NCBI RefSeq assembly: GCF_009451885.1
Contig: NZ_WIAO01000003.1
Coordinates: 62,001 to 126,000 of the forward strand
Reading direction: 5' to 3'
Length of the DNA stretch: 64,000 bases
Origin: Glycomyces albidus
GTDB lineage: Bacteria > Actinomycetota > Actinomycetes > Mycobacteriales > Micromonosporaceae
Positions 28,944 to 37,585 of this stretch are shown here, one piece after another (the first letter of the stretch is position 1; each line of letters begins with the position of its first letter). The notes beneath the pieces are model-generated. The model saw only the letters and a program-made list of their open reading frames with translations, had not been told where the DNA came from and ran no database searches. The translations under genes and the position numbers were made by a program.

Positions 28944-29891
28944 ATGCCGCTGACCGCGCGCGAGGTGGAGCTGTTCGAGGCCGCCAGACATCGGCTGGGA
29001 GCCATCGCCTACCGCCTCCTCGGCTCGGCGTCCGAGGCCGAGGACGCGGTGCAGGACGCATTCCTGCGCTGGGAGGCCGCCGACCGCGCCGGGATCCGAT
29101 CGCCCGAGGCCTGGCTGACGAAGGCGTTGACGAACCTGTGCCTCGACCGGCTCTCATCCGGGCGCGTGCGGCGCGAGCGCTCGTTCGGGCAGTGGCTGCC
29201 CGAGCCCGTCCTCGACGGCGATCCGCTGCTCGGCGGCCCCGCCGCGACCGCCGAGCTGCACGAGTCGGTGTCGCTGGCCGTGCTCGTCCTCCTCGAACGG
29301 CTGAAACCGGTCGAACGGGCCGTCTACGTGCTGCGCGAGGCGTTCTCGCACAGCCATCGCGAGATCGCCCGGATCCTGGACATCACCGAGGCCGCCAGCC
29401 AGCAGCACCTGCACCGGGCACGCGAACGCATCGGCGAGGTCCGGCGCGAGGACCGGGTGGACGCGGCCGCGGCCCGAGCGGTCGCCGAGGCGTTCCTCGA
29501 CGCCGCGGCCTCGGGCCGCACCGAGCGCCTGGTCGCGCTGCTGCGCGACGACGCCACGGCGACCGGCGACGGCGGCGGCACCGTCCCGACCATCCCGTAC
29601 GAGTACGTCGGCGCCGAGCGCATCGCCTCCTACCTGCGGGCCGCGTACAAGCCCACGCCCGGCAAGCGGCGGCTGCTCGGAGGCGCGCCGGCCGTGCACG
29701 CGGCGGTCGTCAACGGCTCGCCCGCGCTGGTCGCGGTCGTCGACGACCATGTCGCCGGCGTCATGGCGCTGTCTCTCGTGGAGGGGAGGATCGCGGCCGT
29801 CCGCACCTTCGCCGACCCCGCCAAACTCGCCTACCTCGACCGCCAGTGGCGCAGTCGCGCCGCTGAGGCTCCACTCGTCGAATCGTGGTGA
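28944..29891 (+). CDS. ECF41-type RNA polymerase sigma factor (SigJ-like)
   Basis: A 315-residue extracytoplasmic-function sigma factor. Region 2 lies at residues 11-75 (IAYRLLGSASEAEDAVQDAFLRW), region 4 at about 115-170, and a C-terminal SnoaL-like domain from about 178. ECF41 markers are present: WLPEP in the linker (residue 88), a GDGGGT loop, and ADPAKLAYL in place of the terminal NPDKL. In this group the C-terminal domain controls activity instead of an anti-sigma factor. The FAD oxidoreductase 82 bases downstream is the usual type of partner gene. Confidence 0.88.
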   Translation: MPLTAREVELFEAARHRLGAIAYRLLGSASEAEDAVQDAFLRWEAADRAGIRSPEAWLTKALTNLCLDRLSSGRVRRERSFGQWLPEPVLDGDPLLGGPAATAELHESVSLAVLVLLERLKPVERAVYVLREAFSHSHREIARILDITEAASQQHLHRARERIGEVRREDRVDAAAARAVAEAFLDAAASGRTERLVALLRDDATATGDGGGTVPTIPYEYVGAERIASYLRAAYKPTPGKRRLLGGAPAVHAAVVNGSPALVAVVDDHVAGVMALSLVEGRIAAVRTFADPAKLAYLDRQWRSRAAEAPLVESW

Positions 29892-29973
29892 TCTGCACCG
29901 CATCCGGCTTCGGCCTGTCAGGAACCGCCGCGCTGGTTCTTCAAGCGGCGTCACGACAGCCGAGGAGGAAGCA

Positions 29974-31125
29974 ATGCAACACCGTGTACTCGTGCTCGGG
30001 GCCGGATACGCCGGCCTCACCGCCGCCCGCAGGCTCAGCACCCTGCTGCGCGGCACCGGCACCGAGATCGTCCTGGTCAACGACACGCCCAACTTCATCG
30101 AACGCATCAGGCTCCACCAGCTCGCCGCCGGGCAGGACCTGCCCCGCCACCGCCTCGCCGATCTGCTCGCAGGGACCGGGGTGCGGGTGCGCGTCGCCCG
30201 GGTCGCCGCCGTCGACGTGGACCGGCGCACCGTCCTCACCGATGCGGGCGAGCTCGGGTACGGCACGCTCGTCTACGCACTCGGCAGCGCCGCCGCCGCG
30301 ATGCCCGGCGCCGAGGCGCACGCGTGGAACGCGGGCTCGCCCGGTGCGGCGGTTCGCCTGCGCGACAGGCTCGCACGGGCGGGCGAGGGCGACCGGGTCC
30401 TCGTCGTCGGCGGGGGCCTGACCGGCCTGGAGATCGCCGCGGAGATCGCCGAGTCCCGACCCGGACTCGCGGTCGCATTGGCGACCGCCGGCGGGTTGGG
30501 CGACTGGCTCGTCCCCGGAGCCCGAGAGCATCTGCGCCGGGGGTTCGACCGCCTCGGCATCGACGTGCTCGAGGGCGTCCGGGTCGACCGGTTCACCGCC
30601 GCCGGCGCGGTCGCACGCGAGGGAGTCCTCGTGCCGGCGCAGGTGTCGATCGCCGCGACCGGATTCGCGGCGAACCCGATCGCGGCCGCGGCCGGGCTGG
30701 ACACGGACGACTGCGGCCGGGTGCCGGTCGACCGTGCGATGCGGTCGCTCTCGCACCCGGACGTCGACGTCATCGGCGATGCCGCCTGGGCCGAGGGCCC
30801 GGGAGGGCGGGCGCTGCGGATGTCGTGCTCCTCCGGGATGCCGACCGCCTGGATCGCCGCCGGCCACATCGCGGCCCGGTTGACGAGCCGTCGCCCGCCG
30901 CGCCTGCGCATCCGGTACTTCCACCAGACGATCAGCATCGGCCGCGCGGACGCCGTCGTGCAGTTCGTCACCGCGGACGACCGTCCGAAGCGGACGTACC
31001 TGACCGGAAAGGCGGCCTCGCGGTACAAGGAAGCGCTGTGCCGCATCGCGGTCTGGTCCTTCGCACACGACCTGCCCGCACGCCGGGCCGCCGCCGTTCC
31101 CGGCGACGCCCTGCGACCGGCCTAG
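29974..31125 (+). CDS. NAD(P)/FAD-dependent oxidoreductase (NDH-2-like)
   Basis: A 383-residue flavoprotein. The FAD loop is LGAGYAGLTAARRL near residue 7, the NAD loop VVGGGLTGLEIAAE near residue 145, and the FAD-ribityl motif VIGDAAWAEG near 265. The fold is that of type II NADH dehydrogenases and related disulfide reductases, with a TLVYALGS strand. ECF41 sigma genes typically lie next to an oxidoreductase, decarboxylase or epimerase they control, so this is the probable target. GAGGAGG precedes the ATG. The redox acceptor is not evident. Confidence 0.87.
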   Translation: MQHRVLVLGAGYAGLTAARRLSTLLRGTGTEIVLVNDTPNFIERIRLHQLAAGQDLPRHRLADLLAGTGVRVRVARVAAVDVDRRTVLTDAGELGYGTLVYALGSAAAAMPGAEAHAWNAGSPGAAVRLRDRLARAGEGDRVLVVGGGLTGLEIAAEIAESRPGLAVALATAGGLGDWLVPGAREHLRRGFDRLGIDVLEGVRVDRFTAAGAVAREGVLVPAQVSIAATGFAANPIAAAAGLDTDDCGRVPVDRAMRSLSHPDVDVIGDAAWAEGPGGRALRMSCSSGMPTAWIAAGHIAARLTSRRPPRLRIRYFHQTISIGRADAVVQFVTADDRPKRTYLTGKAASRYKEALCRIAVWSFAHDLPARRAAAVPGDALRPA

Positions 31126-31578
31126 CGGAGGGCCGAGTCGAAAGCGGAGCATCGGGGCGGTTCGGGTCGTCCAGAGGACCCTGGGCCGCGGTCGGGGAGC
31201 CTCTGGACGGCGTGTTCAGCGGGAACCGAAGCCGCTGAACCCGCCGTCCGCACCGGCGGACTCGACGACGACGCCGTCCACTTCGACACCAGCATGGAAA
31301 GACCGCGCGGAGACCATGGACACTCCGGTCACCGCAGCGAACGCTCGGGAGTCCATATCGGAGTCGGCCGGGTTGTCGTCGGCGATGCGAAGGCGGGGGA
31401 CGGGATCGCGGTGAGGCCAGACCGGTGTCCGGGTGATGCGACGCCGACGCGGGGCCTCCGCCCGCGGGTCGGCGTCACCCGGCGGTTCTTCATCGGATCG
31501 TAAGGATTCCAGCGCTCCCGACGGCGAACCGAACCGGCAGGATGGAGCGGTGGCACAATTGACGAAAGGGAGGCCGCG
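31126..31578. other. Non-coding spacer of 453 bases
   Basis: No credible gene. The only structures I see are the large hairpin at 31440-31476 and AAGGGAGG directly before the next ATG. A 69-codon frame at 31294-31503 is Arg/Gly-rich shadow sequence. Confidence 0.6.
31440..31476. repeat. Long GC-rich hairpin in an intergenic region
   Basis: GACGCCGAC (31440-31448) pairs with GTCGGCGTC (31468-31476); inside, GCGGG pairs with CCCGC across a 7-base loop with a 2-base bulge. It is 100 bases before the thioredoxin-like gene and over 300 after the oxidoreductase, so a terminator or a 5' leader structure are both possible. Confidence 0.5.
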
Positions 31579-32160
31579 ATGATTCGCTCCGCCATCCGCG
31601 CGGCGGCCGTCGCCGCATCGGCTGTTCTCGTTCTCGCCGCTTGCGGTTCAGGAGAACCCGAGGCCGACACCACGGACCCGGCTGCGTCCACACAGGACGC
31701 CGTCGAGTCGTCCGCCGAATCGACCTCCGAGGCGGCTGCGGCCGTTCCCGAGCTCCTCGACTTCACCGCAACCACAGTGGACGGCGATGACTTCGAGGGC
31801 GCGTCGCTCGCCGGTTCCCCTGCGGTGCTGTGGTTCTGGCAGGAGGACTGCCCGATCTGCCAGAGCCAGGGACCGGACGTCGCGGCGCTGATCGATGCGC
31901 ACGGGGACCGGGTCGCCGTCGTCGGCATCGCCGGAACCGGCCTGTACCACGACAGCACCGATCGCGACCGCCAGGAATTCGTCGAGGACACCGGCACGGA
32001 GGATGCGACGCATCTGCAGAGCCCCGACGGCGAGCTGTGGACCCGGTTCGGCGTGACCTCGCAGAGCACGTACGTGCTGCTGGACTCCGCGGGAGCGATC
32101 GTCGACAGCGGTTCCTTCTCCGGCGACGAGCTCGAAGCGAAGGTCGCGGACCTCTCCTGA
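31579..32160 (+). CDS. Thioredoxin-like (TlpA/redoxin) lipoprotein
   Basis: A 193-residue exported lipoprotein (lipobox LAACG, Cys22), a Thr/Ser/Glu-rich spacer, then a thioredoxin-fold domain from about residue 60. The active site is WQEDCPICQ with Cys91 and Cys94, preceded by VLWFW. A TYVLLDSAG strand replaces the usual cis-Pro segment. It would act as an extracytoplasmic thiol-disulfide protein. The gene for the membrane electron donor CcdA ends 22 bases away on the opposite strand, so the two proteins are plausible partners. Confidence 0.87.
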   Translation: MIRSAIRAAAVAASAVLVLAACGSGEPEADTTDPAASTQDAVESSAESTSEAAAAVPELLDFTATTVDGDDFEGASLAGSPAVLWFWQEDCPICQSQGPDVAALIDAHGDRVAVVGIAGTGLYHDSTDRDRQEFVEDTGTEDATHLQSPDGELWTRFGVTSQSTYVLLDSAGAIVDSGSFSGDELEAKVADLS

Positions 32161-32182
32161 CCCCGGCGCGCGACCGCCGCGT

Positions 32183-32959
32183 TCAGCCGCCGAGCACCGA
32201 CCGCACCGTCTCCTCGAGGAACCGCTGCACCGTCCGTGCCCCTTCGACGACCGGGTCGGACGGGTCGCCGCCGGCGAGGACCCGCATGTCCCACCAGCCG
32301 TAGTACGCCACGTACAGGCCGGCGGCGAGGAGCAGGACGCCGACCGCCCGCGTCACCTTCGAGTACTGCCGCCTCATCCAGGCGACCAGTCCCTGGCGCG
32401 CCAGCGCGATCGCGACCGAGACGGCGCCGACGACCAGCGCCATGCCGAGTGCGTACGTCAGGAACACCAGGACCCCGCCGAGGACGGACGCCGACTGGAA
32501 GGTCTGCGCCGTGACCGCCAGGAACGGGGCGACGGTGCACGACAGCGAGGCGAGCGCGTACAGCAGGCCGAACACCGTCATCGAGCCGAGCGAGCGGTGG
32601 ACCGTGCGGCCGCCGATGCGCGGCAGGAACGAGGGCAGCTCCCGCCCGAGCAGCAGCCACACGCCGACGATCGCGACCGCCGCCCCGACGCCGACGGTGA
32701 TCCACGGCAGGATCCCCGCCAGGTTCACCGCGACCAAGGAGATGACGAGGCCGAAGGCGCCGAAGACCGCGACGAATCCGGTCGTCACGGCCAGCGAGAA
32801 CAGGCCCGCCCTGGCGAGGGCCCGCCCCCGCGTCACCTGCTCTCCCGGTTCGCCGCCGATGAGGAAGCCGGCGTAGACCGGTAGCAGGGCGAACCCGCAG
32901 GGGTTCACCGCGGCGACCGCGCCGGCGATGAGCGCGAACGCGAAGGGGAGTTCGTCCAT
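32183..32959 (-). CDS. CcdA-type cytochrome c biogenesis/thiol transport membrane protein
   Basis: A 258-residue protein with six to seven membrane segments. Both redox cysteines of the CcdA family are visible, in AVNPCGFALLPVYAG (Cys21) and LASLSCTVAPFLAV (about residue 140). CcdA carries electrons from cytoplasmic thioredoxin to extracytoplasmic thioredoxin-like proteins. It is convergent with the CPIC lipoprotein gene just to the left. Confidence 0.9.
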   Translation of the reverse strand: MDELPFAFALIAGAVAAVNPCGFALLPVYAGFLIGGEPGEQVTRGRALARAGLFSLAVTTGFVAVFGAFGLVISLVAVNLAGILPWITVGVGAAVAIVGVWLLLGRELPSFLPRIGGRTVHRSLGSMTVFGLLYALASLSCTVAPFLAVTAQTFQSASVLGGVLVFLTYALGMALVVGAVSVAIALARQGLVAWMRRQYSKVTRAVGVLLLAAGLYVAYYGWWDMRVLAGGDPSDPVVEGARTVQRFLEETVRSVLGG

Positions 32960-33058
32960 GAAGGAATTGTCCCGCTGCGGCGCCGCCGAACACGCGAATC
33001 ATCCTTACAATCCGCTGAACTCGCGCCCCCGGCCCGCATCGGCTCCGCCGCCCGGACG

Positions 33059-33955
33059 TCAGCCGTCGTGCACGTCCTGCGCCGCACACTCCACAAAGGC
33101 GCGAACACGGCTGGTCTCGTTGGACTCCAACCAGACCGGTGCCCATTGGAGTTCGGGTGCGTCGGTGATCGGCAGGTAGGCCACACCCGGGCGGGGATGG
33201 AAGCGCGCGGCGTGCGCCCCGACCGGGCAGATGCCCTGTCCCGTCGCCACCAGTGCCAGGATCTCGGAGAAGGTCTCCGCCGTCGGCCCGGGCCGGACCG
33301 GGCGGCCGGAGGGGGTCACGGCCGGGATGCGGTAGCGGATCGCCTCATCGGGGAGGCCCTTCGGCTGGATGACCGGACGGGCCGCGAACGCCTCACGAGT
33401 CGTCTCCCTCCCGCGCGCGAGCCGGTCGCCTTCGGGGACGGCCAGCACGAGCGGCTCGGTGAACAGCACCGGCCCGACCCGCACCCCTTCCACCGGCAGG
33501 GCGGTGATCAACACGTCGAGCTGCCCGGACATGACGCGCTCGCAGGCGTCGTGAAGCTGCGCTTCGTGAATGCGGACCTGGCAGTCCCGATGCCGATCGC
33601 CGAACCGGGCGACGGCCTTGAGGAGGGCCTGGCTGGCGGCCGCGCCGACGAAGCCGACGCGCAGCTCACCGTCGATGCCGCGTCCGGAATCGATCGCGCG
33701 CCGCTCGGCTTCGTCGATCTGCGCGACGAGCGGCCGCAGGTCGACGACGAGCCGCTCGCCGATCGGAGTGAGGGCCACAGTGCGGCTGGTGCGGGTGAAC
33801 AAGGGCGCCCCGATGCGGCGCTCGAGGCGTTTGACGATACGGCTGACCTGCCCGGTCGACAGCCGCAGCCGATCGGCGGTGCGACCGAAGTGCAGCTCGT
33901 CGGCGAGGGTCAAGAGCACTTCGATGTCGGTGCGTTCGAGCACGTCGGCCTCCAT
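33059..33955 (-). CDS. LysR family transcriptional regulator
   Basis: A 298-residue LysR-type regulator: N-terminal winged helix (IEVLLTLADELHFGRTADRLRLSTGQVSRIVKRLERRIG) and a two-lobed substrate domain (residues 90-285). The frame is open well upstream, but ATG 33955 gives the normal N-terminus. The start codon abuts a perfect 19-base dyad, consistent with autorepression. It is divergent from the DUF998 membrane gene at 34221, its likely target. Confidence 0.9.
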   Translation of the reverse strand: MEADVLERTDIEVLLTLADELHFGRTADRLRLSTGQVSRIVKRLERRIGAPLFTRTSRTVALTPIGERLVVDLRPLVAQIDEAERRAIDSGRGIDGELRVGFVGAAASQALLKAVARFGDRHRDCQVRIHEAQLHDACERVMSGQLDVLITALPVEGVRVGPVLFTEPLVLAVPEGDRLARGRETTREAFAARPVIQPKGLPDEAIRYRIPAVTPSGRPVRPGPTAETFSEILALVATGQGICPVGAHAARFHPRPGVAYLPITDAPELQWAPVWLESNETSRVRAFVECAAQDVHDG

Positions 33956-33974
33956 CGTTGCGTCGGACGCAACG
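33956..33974. promoter_or_regulatory. LysR-type dyad abutting the start codon
   Basis: A perfect dyad with 9-base arms CGTTGCGTC and GACGCAACG around one G. Its core TGCGTCGGACGCA fits the T-N11-A rule for LysR boxes. It lies immediately before the LysR start codon, so binding would block expression of the regulator itself. Confidence 0.65.
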
Positions 33975-34220
33975 ACTGTAGCCCGGAACGGTCTTGATGG
34001 CGGCGCAGGCCGGACGCAGAGTGGTCTTCGCACGAGGTGCCGGACGGCGGTGCCGGGAACCGGAAGGGATCCGGCACGACCGACCGCGGGACCGCTGCCC
34101 GGCCGCGCGTCTCGAGGCCGCCGCACTTCACTGGTGACGGTCGTCGCCACCGATGAATCCGCGGCCGCCGCCTCGTCCATCTGAACACAACCGCAATTAC
34201 CCGTCCCAAGGAGCGCACAC

Positions 34221-34892
34221 ATGACCACCGCGACCGCCACCCTGTCCCCGGCCGCCCCGGCGGCGACCGACACCGCCCTCGTCCGCGGCCTGCTCGGGTG
34301 CGGCGTCGCCGCCGGACCGCTGTTCGTCGGCCTCACCGTCGCCCAAGCCGCGACCCGCGAAGGATTCGACCCCGTCGTGCACCCGCTGAGCCTGCTCAGC
34401 CTCGGCGACCTCGGCTGGCTCCAGATCGCCAACTTCATCGTCTCCGGCCTGCTGGCCCTGGCGGGAGCCGTGGGGCTGCGCCGCGCGCTCGCCGGGGGCC
34501 CCGCCTCCAAGTGGGGACCGCGCCTGTTCGGCCTGTACGGGATCGCTCTGGTCTGGGGCGGCGTCTTCGTCGCCGACCCGGCCTTCGGTTATCCGATCGG
34601 GACTCCCGACGGCGCTCCCGCCGAGCAGAGCTGGCACAGCATCCTGCACGCGTTCGCCGCGCCCGGGGCCGGGCTGACGCTGCTCGCCGCCTGCTTCGTC
34701 TTCGCACGCCGATTCCGCGCCGAGCGCCGGACCGGATGGCGCGCGGCCTGCTACGCCGTTCCGGCCCTGTACCTGGTTCTCATCGTGACCTCCTTCGCCG
34801 CGGCCGACTTCCGGGCGATGCTCGCCGGCGGCGCGCTCATCTGGCTGTGGGCGTCGGCCGTCACGCTCCAGCAGCTCCGGACGCACCGGTAG
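34221..34892 (+). CDS. DUF998 family membrane protein
   Basis: A 223-residue protein with six membrane segments and the DUF998 signature around HPLSLLSLGDLGWLQIANF (residue 57). Function of the family is unknown. AAGGAG stands about 8 bases before the ATG. The divergent LysR gene is the likely regulator, and a DUF4287 gene follows after 51 bases. Confidence 0.87.
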   Translation: MTTATATLSPAAPAATDTALVRGLLGCGVAAGPLFVGLTVAQAATREGFDPVVHPLSLLSLGDLGWLQIANFIVSGLLALAGAVGLRRALAGGPASKWGPRLFGLYGIALVWGGVFVADPAFGYPIGTPDGAPAEQSWHSILHAFAAPGAGLTLLAACFVFARRFRAERRTGWRAACYAVPALYLVLIVTSFAAADFRAMLAGGALIWLWASAVTLQQLRTHR

Positions 34893-34943
34893 CGCCGCCC
34901 CGTTTCCCCACCGACGACACCCGCATTCCAAAGGAGTACGACA

Positions 34944-35171
34944 ATGAACGCACAGTCCAAGGGGCCGACCTCCTACTTCCCCGCGATCGAGCAGAAGTAC
35001 GGGCGGCCGATCGCCGACTGGCTCAGCGACATGAAGGCCAGCGGTCTCACCGGCCACAAAGCGCTCGTCGACTGGCTCAAGTCCGAACACGGCCTCGGCC
35101 ACGGACACGCCACCGCCCTGACCTCCTACCACCTCAACCCGGGGAAATGGCCCGCGCCGGATCGGGCGTGA
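34944..35171 (+). CDS. DUF4287 domain protein
   Basis: A 75-residue soluble protein that is one DUF4287 domain: TSYFPAIEQKYGRPIADW followed by GLTGHKALVDWLKSEHGLGHGHA. The family is common in actinobacteria and of unknown role; the HGHA motif and helical pattern suggest a small binding module. AAAGGAG precedes the ATG. It probably shares a transcript with the DUF998 gene. Confidence 0.88.
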   Translation: MNAQSKGPTSYFPAIEQKYGRPIADWLSDMKASGLTGHKALVDWLKSEHGLGHGHATALTSYHLNPGKWPAPDRA

Positions 35172-35482
35172 TGCCCGCCTGACCGGAGCGGTCATCCATC
35201 CTGGACTGGCCTCGGCTCAGTCGTCGAACGGGCCTTCGCCACCGGAGCCGGCGGCGGGCTGAGCGACTGTTCCCTTCCTGACACGGGCGCCCGCACCGAC
35301 CAGCGGGCCGCCGGCCGAACCCCGGACGACCGCATCCGGGGCGGCCGGCGCCGCATCGTCTTCCGTGACGGTGGACGTCGGCCCCGCCCGCGCGAGCGGT
35401 TCGGGACGCAGCCCGAGGGTTCCGCTCCGGGCCCGTCCGGGCCCGGCCCGCGCACGATGCGGTCGTGTGTTCGAATGGGCGC
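35172..35482. other. Non-coding spacer of 311 bases
   Basis: No gene is supported. The sequence is GC-rich with a few short self-complementary stretches (for example GGGCCCG around 35429 with CGGGCCC at 35438) but nothing decisive. Confidence 0.5.
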
Positions 35483-35842
35483 ATGGGGAGACAACGGAAG
35501 CGCGCGGCGCCGCCGAGATTCATCGTGGTGGCGCGGACCGGGTCGGGCGGCGGTTATCCGCATCCGATCGAGGTCGGGGTGGAACCGAACGGTGCGGACT
35601 CGGTGCTGGCGTTCTCGATCGGTCCGCACGTGGTGAACGTCGGGGGGCTCGTGCCGCTCGGGAACGTGCTCGACGAGGACCGGACCGGGCTGAACCCGCA
35701 GTTCGACATGGAGTTCCAAGCGGCCGAACTCGACTGGCTCGTACCGCTGCTCGTGCGGCTCCACGCGGGGGAGGACGTCGCGGAGGAGATCAAGGCGGCC
35801 TATCAAGAGCGCCACGGCAAGCGGCCGGAAATGATGTACTGA
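35483..35842 (+). CDS. Small soluble protein of unknown function
   Basis: A 119-residue product with a basic N-terminus (MGRQRKRAAPPRF) then a predicted alpha/beta domain (FIVVARTG, HPIEVGVEPNG, NPQFDMEFQAAELDWLVPLLVRL) and a charged C-terminal helix. No family recognised. A GTG at 35465 in the same frame would add six residues. Amino acid usage is normal for a real protein. Confidence 0.65.
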   Translation: MGRQRKRAAPPRFIVVARTGSGGGYPHPIEVGVEPNGADSVLAFSIGPHVVNVGGLVPLGNVLDEDRTGLNPQFDMEFQAAELDWLVPLLVRLHAGEDVAEEIKAAYQERHGKRPEMMY

Positions 35843-36018
35843 CCGAAGTCCGCTCGAATGCGACGCCGGACACGGAGGCACTGCCGTGCAAGCGTTCAGG
35901 CCCGGTCTTCCAGGCGTCGACTGCACGCTCCCGGCACGCCCCGAGCGCGTGGACAAGCTGCGGTTCAGCCCGGTTCGCGCGGCGAGAGCCGCCCCTTGTA
36001 TCCAAACATGTCACTTCA

Positions 36019-36047
36019 TTGACCGGGGACCTCTATCGTGTTAGCGT
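36019..36047 (+). promoter_or_regulatory. Promoter of the GH43 gene
   Basis: TTGACC (36019-36024), a 17-base spacer and TAGCGT (36042-36047) form a good housekeeping-type promoter about 75 bases before the ATG. Confidence 0.65.
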
Positions 36048-36121
36048 GAACATCACCTGGTGGCCACCAAGTACCCTGCCGCGCATCCGCGCGGTCCCTC
36101 ACCTCCTCACCAGGAGAAGTC

Positions 36122-37585
36122 ATGCCGACGATCCATCCGCGTGCCGTGTTCCGAAAGACCGCCGTGCTCATCACGGCTTCGATCCTCGCCCTGTCCGTCC
36201 TCGTCTTCGCCGGCGCCGATCGCGCTGAAGCGGCGCCGGGCACGTCGTTCACCAACCCGGTGGTGGACGTGCCCAACAGCGCCGACCCGACGCTCGTCCA
36301 GCACAACGGCTTCTACTACTACGTGGCGACGACCTGGTCGTCCCAGGTGGTCATGCGCAAGTCGGCGACCATCGCCGGCCTGAAGACCGCGCCCGAGCAG
36401 GTCGTGGTCGACACCGGCGGCGACACGATGTGGGCGCCGCACCTGGAGATGCTCGACGGGCGCTGGTACCTGTACTACTCGGTCGAGCAGTGCTGCGCCG
36501 CCCGCCGCACCCACGTCGCCCAGAGCGCCGGCGCCGACCCGATGGGCCCCTACACCAAGCTCGGCATCCTCGACCTGATGCCGAACAACGGGTGGGCGAT
36601 CGACGCGGCCCCGCTGCGCCTGAACGGCAACCTGTACATGACCTTCTCCGCGTTCGCCGGCGACGGCCTCCAGTCGCTGTACATCGCACCCATGTCGAAC
36701 CCGTGGACCGCGAGCGCGCACGGCACCCGCATCTCGGCGCCGACCCTGTCGTGGGAGACGCAGAACGGCGCGGTCAACGAGGGCTCCTTCGCCCTGCAGC
36801 GGGGCGGGCGCACGTTCCTGACCTACTCGGCCAGCCACTGCAACGGGCCGAACTACAAGATCGGGATGCTCGAGTACACCGGGTCGAACCCGCTCCAGAT
36901 GAGCTCGTGGACCAAGCGCTCGACGCCGCTGTTCCAGCGCAACGACGCGGCCGGCGTCTACGGGCCCGGGCACCACTCGTTCTTCACCTCGCCGGACGGG
37001 ACGGAGACGTGGATCGCGTACCACGCCAACGACTCGGCGTCGGACGGGTGCGGCACGACGCGTACGACTCGGGTCCAGAAGATCTCGTGGAACGCCGACG
37101 GCACCCCGAACCTGGGCGTCCCGGTCGCCACCACGACCGTCCTGCAGGGGCCCTCGGGCGAACCGAACGTCCCGCCCGCGGCGATCCGCAACCGGCACAG
37201 CAACCTCTGCCTCGACGACTACAACTGGGGCACCCAGCCCGGCGCGGAGGTCCGGCAGTGGACGTGCAACGACTACGCCGTCCAGGACTGGCACCTCAAC
37301 GACCTCGGCAACGGGTACCACGCGATCCTCAACCTCTACAGCGGCCTGTGCCTCGACGACTACAACTTCGGAACCCAGCCCGGAGCCGAAGTGCGGCAAT
37401 GGACGTGCAACAACCAGACCGTGCAGCAATGGCGCGTCGTGGACGCCGGCGGCGGCTACGTGAACCTCGTCAACCGCTACAGCGGACTGTGCCTCGACAA
37501 CTACAACTTCGGAACCCAGCCCGGAGCCGAAGTGCGGCAATGGACCTGCCTCAACAACGCCGCCCAGCAATGGAGAATCGCCTGA
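36122..37585 (+). CDS. Secreted GH43-family glycosidase with ricin-type lectin domain
   Basis: A 487-residue exported enzyme. Signal peptide to about residue 38 (ADRAEAAPG), then a five-bladed propeller of glycoside hydrolase family 43: SADPTLVQHNGFYYY (catalytic base Asp), AIDAAPL (middle Asp) and NEGSFAL (acid Glu). From about residue 350 a beta-trefoil lectin (CBM13/RICIN) with three QxW-type repeats. The family attacks arabinan and arabinoxylan side chains; arabinanase or arabinofuranosidase is the likely activity. Own promoter at 36019, hairpin after the stop. Confidence 0.9.
   Translation: MPTIHPRAVFRKTAVLITASILALSVLVFAGADRAEAAPGTSFTNPVVDVPNSADPTLVQHNGFYYYVATTWSSQVVMRKSATIAGLKTAPEQVVVDTGGDTMWAPHLEMLDGRWYLYYSVEQCCAARRTHVAQSAGADPMGPYTKLGILDLMPNNGWAIDAAPLRLNGNLYMTFSAFAGDGLQSLYIAPMSNPWTASAHGTRISAPTLSWETQNGAVNEGSFALQRGGRTFLTYSASHCNGPNYKIGMLEYTGSNPLQMSSWTKRSTPLFQRNDAAGVYGPGHHSFFTSPDGTETWIAYHANDSASDGCGTTRTTRVQKISWNADGTPNLGVPVATTTVLQGPSGEPNVPPAAIRNRHSNLCLDDYNWGTQPGAEVRQWTCNDYAVQDWHLNDLGNGYHAILNLYSGLCLDDYNFGTQPGAEVRQWTCNNQTVQQWRVVDAGGGYVNLVNRYSGLCLDNYNFGTQPGAEVRQWTCLNNAAQQWRIA
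37199..37580 (+). repeat. Three 141-base repeats encoding lectin subdomains
   Basis: The lectin domain is built of 47-codon units. The second and third share an identical 46-base run, at 37359-37404 and 37500-37545, exactly 141 bases apart; the first copy, with tacaac at 37220, is in the same register but more diverged. The translated core is CLDxYNxGTQPGAEVRQWTC in each. Confidence 0.85.

Noticed and set aside
31440..31476. Possible riboswitch upstream of the thioredoxin-like gene
   Set aside because: Only one hairpin is visible and no conserved riboswitch core could be matched; kept as a plain hairpin.
37199..37580. CRISPR-like direct repeats
   Set aside because: Repeats are in-frame lectin units of 141 bases, not short repeats with unique spacers.
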